64,000 nt of DNA from Proteus columbae (lineage in GTDB: Bacteria; Pseudomonadota; Gammaproteobacteria; Enterobacterales; Enterobacteriaceae), in contig NZ_NGVR01000006.1 of NCBI RefSeq assembly GCF_002777965.1, positions 614 to 64,613 of the forward strand, in the 5' to 3' direction. Of this stretch, positions 29,916 to 39,060 are shown one piece after another. The notes beneath the pieces were generated by a model. That model was given only the letters and a program-made list of their open reading frames with translations, ran no database searches and was not told the origin of the DNA. The position numbers and the translations under genes are program-made. Numbering within the stretch: position 1 is the stretch's first letter; each line of letters opens with the position of its first letter.

Positions 29916-30227
29916 TTAATTATAAACAATGTTCATCACAGCTAAATCGTCATTAATCCATTTAATATCCATAGAACCTTTGTTGTTAATCAATTTAGAG
30001 TTAAAGTGCTTATTCCTTTCTAACTGATATTGAGATTCCTGCATTTCACTACCATTCCAACAGCTTGTTTTAAAAGTATTTTTCTCTGTATCCATTAGAC
30101 AATTGCCCTCAACAATTGCACCAACAAAAGTTATAGTTCCGGAACCAATGACTTTATTTTCCTTAGCCAAAGTAGGTGTACTTAATAATAAAGTTAAGCA
30201 CGTAGCTGCAATACAAAATTTATTCAA
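29916..30227 (-). CDS. Small secreted fimbrillin-like protein (paralogue 2, TTG start)
   Basis: 103 aa. The best start is a TTG at 30227: AGGAG stands 7 nt upstream and the product then opens with a compact signal peptide (NKFCIAATCLTLLLSTPTLA-KEN). An in-frame ATG at 30272 would add 15 residues that spoil the signal. The mature part has GTITFVGAIVEGNCLMD, the C-x12-C pair (CLMDTEKNTFKTSC) and a C-terminal MDIKWINDDLAVMNIVY, all parallel to the gene at 29320. The pair occupies the place of yeiR between yeiP and lpxT in E. coli. The 29650-29915 gap between the paralogues is AT-rich and shows nothing clear. Confidence 0.65.
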   Translation of the reverse strand: MNKFCIAATCLTLLLSTPTLAKENKVIGSGTITFVGAIVEGNCLMDTEKNTFKTSCWNGSEMQESQYQLERNKHFNSKLINNKGSMDIKWINDDLAVMNIVYN

Positions 30228-30526
30228 AATTAATCTCCTAAGATTATTGGGTGTGTAAATTCCACAAGCCAATATGTTATTAAAGTCCTAACTAATATCG
30301 GCTTGTTACTTTATTTATTTAACTTTTATCTTTAATTAAAGAATAGAAAAAAATTATATAATACTCAAATTACGAGTATCGAGAAAAAATATTCTAAATT
30401 TAGGATAAGTGGGTATGAAAAAATCTAACAGAAATGAAACTAAAGCATAACATTTGTATAGGCAGCAAATTGCAAAGATCTATTTTTTTATTTTGGTTAT
30501 AGTCCTATAATCAAACTCAAACTTAT

Positions 30527-30542
30527 TGTGATCTAGATCACC
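30527..30542 (+). promoter_or_regulatory. Candidate CRP site upstream of lpxT
   Basis: TGTGATCTAGATCACC fits the CRP consensus TGTGA-N6-TCACA at 9 of 10 half-site bases. It is 32 bp before the lpxT ATG, in a 346-bp gap (30228-30573) otherwise without features. A site this close to the start codon would more likely repress lpxT or serve the divergent fimbrillin-like genes. Confidence 0.45.
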
Positions 30543-30573
30543 AAATACACGCAAAATTTGTCATTTTATTACT

Positions 30574-31281
30574 ATGAAACTTTCTCATTTCCACCAAAAA
30601 GCACTGGCTATTTTTCTACTTAATCTTGCAGGTCTAATTATTTTTTTCTCTTGGTATCTTCCAGCACAACACGGATTTTGGCTATCAATTGATACCCATA
30701 TTTTTTATTTTTTTAATCAGCACATTTTGCCTGATACTTTTTTTGCCTCTTTTGTGGCTTATACAAATAATAGAAAGTTTGATTTAGTTATTTTGCTGGC
30801 GATGGGGGTACTTTATTACAATACATTCCGTAAAAAAGATTATATGGGTAAACGCCATCTTGTAATTGTGGGATTAGTGATGGTAATAAGTGCGGTACTG
30901 ATCAATCAAATTGGACAAAATATTCCCATTGAAAGACCAAGTCCGACACTTTATTTTCAAGATGTGCATAGAGTGGGCATTGTGACAGGCATTCCTACAA
31001 AAGATGCCTCAGGTGATAGCTTCCCTGGCGATCATGGCTTAATGCTACTTATCTTCTGTAGCTTTATATTACGTTATCTCTCGTTTCGTTCTTTCTTATG
31101 TGCTCTTCTTATTACTGTCGTATTTTCATTACCAAGAATTATGGCTGGTGCACATTGGGCATCAGATATATTAGTTGGTTCTATTTCTTTAACTTTAATC
31201 ACAACAAGCTGGTTATTAATCACACCATTATCAGATATTATTGTCAGACAATTAGAAGAACATCTTCCTTTTAAAAAATAA
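30574..31281 (+). CDS. lpxT: Lipid A 1-diphosphate synthase LpxT (PAP2 family)
   Basis: 235-aa inner-membrane PAP2-superfamily enzyme that transfers phosphate from undecaprenyl pyrophosphate to the 1-position of lipid A on the periplasmic side. Phosphatase motifs are IERPSPTLYF (motif 1 region), SGDSFPGDHGLMLLI (motif 2) and RIMAGAHWASDILVGS (motif 3, catalytic His). About six membrane segments are present. Sequence and position between the yeiP region and mepS match E. coli yeiU/lpxT. No strong Shine-Dalgarno precedes the ATG. Extra lipid A phosphate bears on cationic peptide sensitivity. Confidence 0.92.
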   Translation: MKLSHFHQKALAIFLLNLAGLIIFFSWYLPAQHGFWLSIDTHIFYFFNQHILPDTFFASFVAYTNNRKFDLVILLAMGVLYYNTFRKKDYMGKRHLVIVGLVMVISAVLINQIGQNIPIERPSPTLYFQDVHRVGIVTGIPTKDASGDSFPGDHGLMLLIFCSFILRYLSFRSFLCALLITVVFSLPRIMAGAHWASDILVGSISLTLITTSWLLITPLSDIIVRQLEEHLPFKK

Positions 31282-31309
31282 AAGAGAAAACATATCTAAT
31301 TTATTAAAA

Positions 31310-31345
31310 GAGAATAAGTGCAATATGGCACTTATTCTTTTGGTC
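31310..31345 (+). terminator. Intrinsic terminator after lpxT
   Basis: GAATAAGTGC / GCACTTATTC with a 6-nt loop, followed by TTTTGG and a later T-run. The rest of the 31346-31643 gap holds the mepS promoter region, with no clear motif. Confidence 0.8.
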
Positions 31346-31643
31346 ATTTTTTTGACAGTTAAATGATATTATTATGACAAAATGAGATCTATTTTAAGTA
31401 TTAGCACTTTATTATCTAATGTTTTGTAAATTAAGCTTCTTTTCTCTCGCCATTTAGCCCCTCTTTCTGTACACTTTTCTGGTTTCCTCATTATTTATTG
31501 TTTAATGTGGATATTTACGTGCTTTAGAGCACGTTTTTCGCGAAATAAGGTTGCCAGAGTTAAATTACACTATATTCTCTGGTTATTTGGTGAATAATTC
31601 ATGTGCGCTTCTGCACGTAAGGATGTAAGGGAAATCTGTCACA

Positions 31644-32258
31644 ATGAGAACAAAACCGTATATGAGAATGCTTAAGCTCATACCGGCGTTCATTGTTGTA
31701 GCTACGCTATCGGCATGTAGCTCACAGAACGCAAATTCACGCTTAGCGAATTCAAGCACCACCCCACTTAATACATCATCAAGCACATCTATTTCCCAAG
31801 CATCACAAGATGAATTTGAATCATTGGTGAAGAATCTCGATATAAAATCTAAGATACTTGACCAATATGCAGACTGGAAAGGCGTAGCTTACCGTTTAGG
31901 CGGAGATACTAAAAAAGGCATCGACTGTTCTGCCTTTGTACAAAGAACCTTTCTTGATCAATTCGGTGTAGAACTTCCTCGCTCAACCTCAGACCAACAA
32001 TTCTCCGGTACTCAGGTTAATAAATCAAAATTACAAGCAGGCGATCTCGTTCTATTCAAAACAGGCCGTACTATGCGCCATGTTGGAATTTACATCGGTA
32101 ATGATAAATTTGTACATGCATCCACCAGCAATGGTGTAACAGTGTCAGAAATGTCTAATGTATACTGGAATAAACGTTTTTACGCAGCAAGACGTGTTAT
32201 TGACAAAAATGACGCAGCGCTTGTTGAAAACAACCTTTCGCAAAATGTATTAAGATAA
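31644..32258 (+). CDS. mepS: Murein DD-endopeptidase MepS (Spr), NlpC/P60 lipoprotein
   Basis: 204-aa outer-membrane lipoprotein that cleaves D-Ala-mDAP cross-links during peptidoglycan growth. The lipobox L-S-A-C puts the lipidated Cys at residue 25. A Ser/Thr/Asn-rich linker follows to about residue 52. The NlpC/P60 domain has catalytic Cys95 ([12 protein letters not shown]), His146 (RHVGIYIG) and His158 (VHASTSNG). E. coli has Gly where this protein has Ala after DCS. A 20-residue C-terminal tail extends beyond the E. coli protein. It ends at a strong terminator. Confidence 0.95.
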   Translation: MRTKPYMRMLKLIPAFIVVATLSACSSQNANSRLANSSTTPLNTSSSTSISQASQDEFESLVKNLDIKSKILDQYADWKGVAYRLGGDTKKGIDCSAFVQRTFLDQFGVELPRSTSDQQFSGTQVNKSKLQAGDLVLFKTGRTMRHVGIYIGNDKFVHASTSNGVTVSEMSNVYWNKRFYAARRVIDKNDAALVENNLSQNVLR

Positions 32259-32292
32259 TTAATTCCCTTATATCTTATTGCCTTACTGCAAT

Positions 32293-32330
32293 AAAAAAGC
32301 CTCATTAAAAATAAATAATGAGGCTTTTTT
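32293..32330 (+). terminator. Intrinsic terminator after mepS
   Basis: AAAAAAGCCTCATT / AATGAGGCTTTTTT, perfect 14-bp arms with built-in A and T tracts. It may act in both directions and also serve yejG. Confidence 0.92.
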
Positions 32331-32393
32331 TATATTCTTGACCATGCTTAAACCGCACAGTAACTACGTTGGTTTTATAACATTAACTAGTTG

Positions 32394-32741
32394 TTATAAA
32401 TAAGAATATGCTGTTGGGAATGGCTCCGCAATAGCGACACCCGCGTTTTTTAAGCAACATAATGCAGCACATTCATCGTCGCTATGAAGGAAAAGGCAAG
32501 GAGCTCCATCCCACTCAATCACAACGCTATCAATATGGAGATTACTCAGATACTGACGCAAATTCTGTATTGCTTCATCCAGTGTCATACCATCATGACT
32601 TAATAATTTTAAGCCAATCAGCGTATTTTGCTTTCCTGCATCATTTTCAGGCAGTATTTCTACTCTTGTACCTGCAAAGCCTGCTAGCCACCGATAACTC
32701 AGCGGCAGCTTATGAACTACCGAAAGTTGTACATTATCCAC
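32394..32741 (-). CDS. yejG: YejG family protein (GTG start)
   Basis: 115-aa small cytoplasmic protein of unknown function. QLSVVHKLPLSYRWLAGFAG at the N-terminus and LKNAGVAIAEPFPTAYS at the C-terminus match E. coli YejG. The start is GTG with AGGA 7 nt upstream. It lies immediately before bcr as in E. coli and on the same strand, 520 bp downstream of bcr. Confidence 0.88.
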   Translation of the reverse strand: MDNVQLSVVHKLPLSYRWLAGFAGTRVEILPENDAGKQNTLIGLKLLSHDGMTLDEAIQNLRQYLSNLHIDSVVIEWDGAPCLFLHSDDECAALCCLKNAGVAIAEPFPTAYSYL

Positions 32742-32864
32742 AAATCAATCCTGTTTCATCAACACGTTAATTTAATACATCATCAATACGAGTTTGAACT
32801 GACTTGCTCACACGCATATTAGAACTTTGTTAATCATAGAACATAAATATTACAATTGCTTTAC

Positions 32865-32948
32865 AAAAAAAGCGAAGAGACGTATCAAACCATTCGTTTA
32901 GCTTAGTGTTTGCAGATATTCATGTCTGCAATGCTTAATCTCTTCAAT
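32865..32948 (-). ncRNA. Candidate structured RNA between bcr and yejG
   Basis: On the minus strand the segment starts GAAGAGATTAAGC, contains TTGCAGA / TCTGCAA hairpin arms, and closes with TCTCTTCG directly followed by seven T residues. The outer arms GAAGAGA / TCTCTTC enclose the whole. Nested pairing plus a T-run suggests a small RNA or a processed 5' region of yejG. The rest of the 32742-33222 gap is plain AT-rich sequence. Evidence is structural only. Confidence 0.3.
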
Positions 32949-33222
32949 TATTCTTTCATTTATTTAACATTTTATCAACCATATAAAATAATTGTATAAA
33001 ATATTACGCATTCAAGTAAAACAATCCATCAATTTTTATCACGATACTTCATATCAACAAAACAATAATAGATGATTATTAAAATAAATTTTACTTAATT
33101 TAACAAAATAACAACATCAAGTATTGATTCAAATCAAAAAATCACACTAATTTGAAACGATTCATGAAATATAACAGAGGAAAATGTGGTGTTTTTAGAG
33201 GAAATAGAGACAGGAAAAGAGG

Positions 33223-33257
33223 AGCACGCTATAAATTTCTGTTATTTATAGCGTGCT
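33223..33257 (-). terminator. Intrinsic terminator after bcr
   Basis: AGCACGCTATAAAT / ATTTATAGCGTGCT, perfect 14-bp arms with a 7-nt loop, starting 5 bp past the bcr stop; the following minus-strand sequence is T/C-rich. Confidence 0.8.
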
Positions 33258-33261
33258 ATTC

Positions 33262-34446
33262 TTATTTATAACGACGAGCAAGCAAAATAAAACCCATAGC
33301 AAACAGCACACAGAATGCCATAGAGCTTACCATTGGCCATTCTGATTTTGCTGGTAGCATAGCAATAGCCGTTCCGACTAAAGCACCAACACCAAAACGC
33401 ACTGTTCCTGCAAGAGAAGAAACTGTTCCTGCCATATGGGGATAGTCATCAAGAATAACGGCCATCGCATTCGATGTGATCATCGCGATCCCGCCCACAT
33501 ACATTGCTACGCCCACAACAAGGAAGTAGAAATGTAAATTAAGAGCGACCACCAGCAATAAAAAGATCCCCATAAAACATTGAATAGTTAATCCTAGGCG
33601 TAACATATTCAACGCACCAAATCGACGAACATATCGCCCATTAATGCTTGTCATCACAATTAAGAAGATGATATTGAAACCAAAATATAATCCAAATTGA
33701 TCAAAGGGAATACCATGCAATTCGATGTAGACAAAAGGGCCAGCACTAAGAAATGAAAACATGCCAGCAAAAGAAAAACCTGAAGCCAAAATATAGCAAA
33801 GGACACGACGTGTTCTAAACAGACTAATAAATTGGCTAAATGTCACTCTTAAGCTAAAGCGTTGGCGACGCTCTTTTGGTAATGTTTCTGGAATATAAAA
33901 AGCAATTAATGCAGATGCAATCACGGCGGCTATCGCGATACTCCAAAAAATAGCATGCCATGAAAACCAATTCATCACCCAAGCACCTAATAACGGCGCT
34001 AATAAAGGTGCGATAGTCATAACTAGTGCAACAAAAGACATACTTCTAGAGAAGTCATCTCTAGAGAACATATCTCTCATCAATGCATTAATAACAACAC
34101 TTGCCGCAGCTGCTGCAAAACCATGTAAAAAGCGCATCCCAATTAACATATCTATTGATTCAGATAATGCACATGCACTAGAAGCAAAAGCAAAAACAAT
34201 TACGCCGCCCAAAATGACAGGCTTACGTCCCAAACTATCAGCCATAGGACCATAGACTAATTGCCCAATAGCAAAACCAAAAATATAGATACTTAATGTC
34301 ATTTGTACTTTGCCACTAGGCACACCAAAATCTTGCGCAATAGTTGGTAAACTTGGCAAATACATATCTATAGCCAATGGCATAAGCATGGAAATAAGTC
34401 CCAGTATTAAAATGAGACTAAGGTACGACGAACGTTGCTGTTGCAC
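33262..34446 (-). CDS. bcr: Bcr/CflA family multidrug efflux MFS transporter
   Basis: 394-aa inner-membrane drug:H+ antiporter with 12 membrane segments. Family features are the N-terminal [20 protein letters not shown], the motif-A sequence [40 protein letters not shown] and [16 protein letters not shown]. It aligns with E. coli Bcr, which exports bicyclomycin and sulfonamides. Gene order yejG-bcr-rsuA is conserved. It starts 38 bp after rsuA, so co-transcription is possible. Confidence 0.92.
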   Translation of the reverse strand: MQQQRSSYLSLILILGLISMLMPLAIDMYLPSLPTIAQDFGVPSGKVQMTLSIYIFGFAIGQLVYGPMADSLGRKPVILGGVIVFAFASSACALSESIDMLIGMRFLHGFAAAAASVVINALMRDMFSRDDFSRSMSFVALVMTIAPLLAPLLGAWVMNWFSWHAIFWSIAIAAVIASALIAFYIPETLPKERRQRFSLRVTFSQFISLFRTRRVLCYILASGFSFAGMFSFLSAGPFVYIELHGIPFDQFGLYFGFNIIFLIVMTSINGRYVRRFGALNMLRLGLTIQCFMGIFLLLVVALNLHFYFLVVGVAMYVGGIAMITSNAMAVILDDYPHMAGTVSSLAGTVRFGVGALVGTAIAMLPAKSEWPMVSSMAFCVLFAMGFILLARRYK

Positions 34447-34483
34447 GCAGATAAACTCCCAAAAACGACAGGATAAATAATAA

Positions 34484-35188
34484 TTATTGAGGTAGGTGAA
34501 TGCTGTTGATCTCTTCTTCTGTTAATGGACGATATTCGCCCTCAGCTAAAGTCTCATCTAATGTGATATCCCCAATACGCTCACGATGTAATGCACTCAC
34601 ATGATTACCCACTGCTGCAAACATACGTTTTACTTGGTGGTATTTGCCTTCACTAATAGTGAGCTTGACTTCTGTTGGCGTAATAATTTCTAACGTGGCT
34701 GGTTTGGTTAGATCTTTTTCACCGTTAAGTTGAACACCTTTTTGGAATTGTTCAGCAACACCCTCTCCAATCGGCTCTTCTAACGTAACCAGATAGGTTT
34801 TCTCACAATGATGTTTTGGTGCCGTAATACGATGTGACCATTGACCATTATCCGTTAATAAAACAAGCCCCGTTGTATCAATATCTAAACGCCCAGCCGC
34901 ATGTAATTTATGTGCTAAAGGTTCATCAATAAAATAGAGGATAGTTGGATTAACTGGATCGTCTGTTGAACATACATAGCCAATTGGCTTGTTCAACATA
35001 AAGTAACGAGGCCCTAAAATTTGAGTTAAGACATTACCGTCGTAAGCTACTTCTTGCTCTGGTGCAATTTTAGTTGAACCGCTTTTCACCATTTCGCCAT
35101 CAATTGTTACAAGCCCTGCTCTTAATTCACGAAGGATCAAGCTACGGCTAATACCCAATTGCTGGGATAAAAATTTATCTAATCGCAT
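34484..35188 (-). CDS. rsuA: 16S rRNA pseudouridine(516) synthase RsuA
   Basis: 234-aa enzyme that isomerises U516 of 16S rRNA. An S4-type RNA-binding domain comes first ([20 protein letters not shown]), then the RsuA catalytic domain with [20 protein letters not shown], which contains the catalytic Asp, and [15 protein letters not shown]. The ATG at 35188 is chosen because GAGA precedes it and it begins like E. coli RsuA; an in-frame upstream start at 35218 lacks support. It is divergent from radD. Confidence 0.95.
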   Translation of the reverse strand: MRLDKFLSQQLGISRSLILRELRAGLVTIDGEMVKSGSTKIAPEQEVAYDGNVLTQILGPRYFMLNKPIGYVCSTDDPVNPTILYFIDEPLAHKLHAAGRLDIDTTGLVLLTDNGQWSHRITAPKHHCEKTYLVTLEEPIGEGVAEQFQKGVQLNGEKDLTKPATLEIITPTEVKLTISEGKYHQVKRMFAAVGNHVSALHRERIGDITLDETLAEGEYRPLTEEEINSIHLPQ

Positions 35189-35369
35189 GAATTTCTCTGA
35201 AAAATGGAAGAATACCATCTGATATGAGGTATCTATTAAAAATGAATATTAACAATAAAACAACTAATTAATTTATAAATAAACTATTACGCTCTTTACG
35301 CCTCTCTTATTCGCGCCACCCATAAAAAAATGTTACGCTGACGCCCCGTTTGATTTCTTATGCAGAGTT

Positions 35370-37133
35370 ATGGCTTTTACACTCAGACCTTATCAACTTG
35401 ACGCTGTTAACGCGACAATCTCTTATTTTCGCCAACACAATACACCTGCGGTAATTGTATTACCTACTGGCGCAGGAAAAAGTTTAGTGATTGCAGAACT
35501 CGCTAAAAAAGCGCGCGGACGTGTATTGGTGCTAGCACACGTAAAAGAATTAGTAGAACAGAACCATAGCAAATATGAGGCTTATGGTCTATCTGCGGAT
35601 ATTTTTGCTGCGGGCTTACAACAAAAAGAGAGTAGCGGAAAAGTTGTTTTTGGTAGTGTGCAATCTGTTGCCCGTAATTTATCGCGGTTTAGTGATACTT
35701 TTTCTCTTCTTATTATTGATGAATGCCATCGCATTAGTTTGTCTGAAGATAGCCAATATCAGCAAGTCATTAAACAATTACAATCCATTAATCCACAATT
35801 ACGGATCTTAGGATTAACTGCAACACCTTATCGTTTACCTACAGGTTGGATTTATCAATATCATTATCACGGTATGATCAGAGGCGATGAAGACTGCTTT
35901 TTCCGTGATTGTATCTATGAATTGCCATTGCGCTATATGATAAGCAATCATTTTTTAGTTCCACCAACTCGCTTAGATATGCCTATATTGCAATACGACT
36001 TTAGCCAAGTAAGAACAAGTCAAAATGGGATATTTAATGAGGAAGATCTAAACCGTGAAATAAAGAGACAAAAACGTATTACACCTCATATTGTTGCTCA
36101 AATTATTGAATATGCAGAAAGTTGCCGAGGTGTAATGATATTTGCAGCGACGGTTGAACATGCAAAAGAGATCCTTTCTCTTTTACCACAAGACGAAGCG
36201 GCATTAGTCAGTGCGGATACTCCTTCTAATGAACGTGATGATCTTATTTCTCGTTTTAAGCAGCAACAATTACGTTATATGGTTAATGTTGCCGTATTAA
36301 CAACAGGTTTTGATGCGCCTCATGTTGATTTAATTGCTATCTTACGCCCCACTGAGTCTGTGAGTTTATACCAGCAAATTGTAGGGCGAGGATTAAGATT
36401 ATTTGCAGGAAAAACAGAATGCCTGATTTTAGATTATGCTGGTAATCCTCATGATCTCTATCTACCCGAAGTTGGTACTAAAAAACCCAATCCAAATAGT
36501 AAACCTGTACAAGTTTTTTGTCCTATCTGTCAATTTGCCAATACCTTTTGGGGAATTGTAGATTCTGATGGGGATATCATTGAACACTATGGTCGCCGTT
36601 GCCAAGGTTGGGAGCTCAATGAACAAGGGCAAAAACAGCAATGTGAATTTCGTTTCCGCTTTAAATTGTGCCCTCATTGTAATGAAGAAAATGATATTGC
36701 AGCACGTCGCTGTGTTCATTGTGATGAGATCTTAGTTGATCCTGATGATATGCTCAAAGCGGCATTAAAACTTAAAGGGGCATTAGTTCTACGCTGTGGT
36801 GGAATGCAATTTAAATCAGGAAATGATGTTAAAGGTGAATGGTTAGAAATTAATTATTACGATGAAGAAGGCACTTCTGTTTCTGAACGTTTTCGATTAA
36901 CAACACCAGCTCAACGAAAAGTATTTGAATTAAAATTTTTACGAGAGCATCAACGCGCACCGGGTGTCCCTTTTGTTTGGCATAATGCCAACGACATTAT
37001 TAAACAGTTTGATTTGTTACGTCACCCTGACTTTATTGTCGCCCATAAAGGTAAAAAAGAGCACTTTTGGAAGATAAGAAATAAGATTTTTGACTATGCG
37101 GGCCGCTACCGAAAAGCAGATACCTTGTATTAA
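35370..37133 (+). CDS. radD: DEAD/DEAH helicase-like DNA repair protein RadD (YejH)
   Basis: 587-aa superfamily-2 ATPase involved in recombination-linked repair. Motif I is LPTGAGKS (Lys37), motif II DECH (117-120), then GLTATPYRL and a second RecA-like domain with [14 protein letters not shown] and [12 protein letters not shown]-terminal zinc-binding part has [28 protein letters not shown]. Length is the same as E. coli RadD. Order rsuA-radD-rplY is conserved. Confidence 0.95.
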   Translation: MAFTLRPYQLDAVNATISYFRQHNTPAVIVLPTGAGKSLVIAELAKKARGRVLVLAHVKELVEQNHSKYEAYGLSADIFAAGLQQKESSGKVVFGSVQSVARNLSRFSDTFSLLIIDECHRISLSEDSQYQQVIKQLQSINPQLRILGLTATPYRLPTGWIYQYHYHGMIRGDEDCFFRDCIYELPLRYMISNHFLVPPTRLDMPILQYDFSQVRTSQNGIFNEEDLNREIKRQKRITPHIVAQIIEYAESCRGVMIFAATVEHAKEILSLLPQDEAALVSADTPSNERDDLISRFKQQQLRYMVNVAVLTTGFDAPHVDLIAILRPTESVSLYQQIVGRGLRLFAGKTECLILDYAGNPHDLYLPEVGTKKPNPNSKPVQVFCPICQFANTFWGIVDSDGDIIEHYGRRCQGWELNEQGQKQQCEFRFRFKLCPHCNEENDIAARRCVHCDEILVDPDDMLKAALKLKGALVLRCGGMQFKSGNDVKGEWLEINYYDEEGTSVSERFRLTTPAQRKVFELKFLREHQRAPGVPFVWHNANDIIKQFDLLRHPDFIVAHKGKKEHFWKIRNKIFDYAGRYRKADTLY

Positions 37134-37146
37134 TCTGGATTTATAT

Positions 37147-37232
37147 TTGCTGTTAGAGGACTTTTTCGTTAAAATGCGACCCGCTTTATCTATTTTTAGA
37201 TAAACCAAATCTCGAGCTTGTTGCTGGGTCGC
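37147..37232 (+). promoter_or_regulatory. rplY promoter and structured leader
   Basis: TTGCTG (37147-37152), a 17-bp spacer and TAAAAT (37170-37175) form a promoter predicted to start near 37182. Directly after it, TTTATCTA-TTTT-TAGATAAA (37185-37204) is a perfect 8-bp hairpin. GCGACCC (37176-37182) and GGGTCGC (37226-37232) could close a larger stem if transcription starts a few bases earlier. L25 leaders in gammaproteobacteria are reported to mediate autogenous control. Confidence 0.5.
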
Positions 37233-37277
37233 CTGTAACAAGTATGTATTTTCTTTCTTTTTCATAAGAGAAAAAAG

Positions 37278-37562
37278 ATGTTAACTATCAAAGCAACTGT
37301 ACGTAAAGAGCAGGGTAAGGGTGCGAGCCGCCGCCTGCGTGTGGCTAACCGTTTTCCTGCTATCGTTTATGGCGGAAATGAAGAGCCAATCGCTATCGAT
37401 TTAGATCACAACGAAGTAATCAACCAAGAACACAAATCAGAATTCTATTCAGATTTCGTAAACCTGGTTATCGATGGCAAAGAAACTAAAGTTAAAGTTA
37501 AAGCAGTGCAACGTCACGAGTATAAGCCAAAAATTACTCATATCGACTTCCTGCGCGCTTAA
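37278..37562 (+). CDS. rplY: 50S ribosomal protein L25
   Basis: 94-aa short form of L25, which binds 5S rRNA in the large subunit. It begins [20 protein letters not shown] and contains [20 protein letters not shown] and [19 protein letters not shown], as in E. coli. There is no C-terminal CTC extension. AGAAAAAAG precedes the ATG. It stands alone with its own promoter and terminator. Confidence 0.97.
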   Translation: MLTIKATVRKEQGKGASRRLRVANRFPAIVYGGNEEPIAIDLDHNEVINQEHKSEFYSDFVNLVIDGKETKVKVKAVQRHEYKPKITHIDFLRA

Positions 37563-37603
37563 TAAGCCACCCTTCGAGCTTTATTTTTCGGGACGCCGAG
37601 CAT

Positions 37604-37630
37604 ATAACGCCACTTAATGTGGCGTTATTT
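37604..37630. terminator. Bidirectional terminator between rplY and yejK
   Basis: ATAACGCCAC / GTGGCGTTAT, 10-bp perfect arms with a 5-nt loop, between convergent genes. Confidence 0.85.
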
Positions 37631-37646
37631 GTTTCTACCTGCTTAA

Positions 37647-38651
37647 TTATTTTTCTGATGCTCTACGTTGTAGCTGATCACGTAAATTAGGCGGTGTACC
37701 TTTAATGGTGAGCGTATCTGTTGCTGGATCCCAGAATATTCTCTCCCCTAATAATTTCGCATCAAAATTCACTGTTAATCCACCACCACTTCCTGAGTAT
37801 TTCATCAGTTGACGTAACGTACTGCGATCTGCGGGGAATGTTTCAGCTAATTCATAGCCTTTTTCTTCAGTAAATTGAGCAAAGTTTTGATCGCCCAAAG
37901 ACGGTAATTCTTCAGCAAGCTCTGTTAAGGCAATTTCTTCGCCCGATTGTAATTGCTCATTACAGTAGCTATATACTTGCTCACGACAAGTTTGACGTTC
38001 TTGCTTGCCCATTTCTGAGGCTTCACAAAAATCGTCAACCGCTTGTAATAGACCTTTATTTTGAACTTTAGCGTTTAAACCTTCTTGGGCACCTAAAAAG
38101 TCCATAAAGAAATCAGAAACTTTACGTCCAACACGACCTTTTAAAAACGTTAAATAACGTAAAGAGTCGGGTGCCGTTTCCCACTCAGTTAAATCGATAC
38201 GAGCAATAATGTCTGCATGAGGAATATCTAAATAGCGCGTTGATGACACATCAAGGCTGTCATTTACCCACATACTGTTACAACTACTAAGTACAGCAAT
38301 TAAAAGGTAATCCACCGCTAAGTAGCGATAGTGACAAAAAAGAACGGTGCCACCTTCTGCAAAAGGATATTTTGCTAATTCATCTTTTAGTCTCACGGTA
38401 GCTGCGCGTGAAAAACCTAAAAAGTTCTCTTCGCCTTTACGTTGTAAGCGTAGCGCTTCTGCTAATTCACTTTCTTCATTAAACAGACCATAAGCTTTAC
38501 TTTTTGCACTGTATACACGATGCAACTCTTCAATCATCTCCTGAACAACGGGTTCAATTTCTAAGAGTGAATCACGTAGCACAACTTCTAATGTCTGCTC
38601 ATCTCGCTTAATAAGTTGATGCAAAACTAATTGGTTAATATCTAGACTCAT
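37647..38651 (-). CDS. yejK: Nucleoid-associated protein YejK (NdpA)
   Basis: 334-aa nucleoid-associated protein of the NA37/YejK family, reported to interact with type II topoisomerases. It contains [60 protein letters not shown] and the family-typical C-terminal [18 protein letters not shown]. It is divergent from yejL across 155 bp, as in E. coli. Confidence 0.95.
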   Translation of the reverse strand: MSLDINQLVLHQLIKRDEQTLEVVLRDSLLEIEPVVQEMIEELHRVYSAKSKAYGLFNEESELAEALRLQRKGEENFLGFSRAATVRLKDELAKYPFAEGGTVLFCHYRYLAVDYLLIAVLSSCNSMWVNDSLDVSSTRYLDIPHADIIARIDLTEWETAPDSLRYLTFLKGRVGRKVSDFFMDFLGAQEGLNAKVQNKGLLQAVDDFCEASEMGKQERQTCREQVYSYCNEQLQSGEEIALTELAEELPSLGDQNFAQFTEEKGYELAETFPADRSTLRQLMKYSGSGGGLTVNFDAKLLGERIFWDPATDTLTIKGTPPNLRDQLQRRASEK

Positions 38652-38806
38652 GGTCGTCCTCTTCTATTGCGTCTCTTTATCGTGCGCGTATTCAAACACT
38701 CCCTACTTTCAGTATCAAGGGAAAATTAATTAATTTAATAGCGGAAAAAGGCCTAGTAATACGGTAATATATAGCGTTTTATTCATTTAGTAGGAATTCA
38801 GATTTT

Positions 38807-39034
38807 ATGCCACAAAAATCCCGTTATAGTGATGAACAAGTTGAGCAATTACTAGCAGAACTTGTCAGCGTTCTTGAAAAACATCATACTCCTACAGATC
38901 TTTCTTTGATGGTGTTGGGGAACATGGTGACAAACTTAATTAATACAAGTATTGCCCCTGCTCAATGCATGCTGATTGCCGATTCTTTTGTTCACGCATT
39001 GCGTGCTTCAATTGATGAAGGCAATATTCACTAA
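38807..39034 (+). CDS. yejL: YejL family (UPF0352) protein
   Basis: 75-aa cytoplasmic protein of unknown function. [40 protein letters not shown] and a C-terminal helix match E. coli YejL. It lies 26 bp upstream of yejM and is probably co-transcribed with it. Confidence 0.93.
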   Translation: MPQKSRYSDEQVEQLLAELVSVLEKHHTPTDLSLMVLGNMVTNLINTSIAPAQCMLIADSFVHALRASIDEGNIH

Positions 39035-39060
39035 TAAACATAGAAAAATTATTTATAGAC

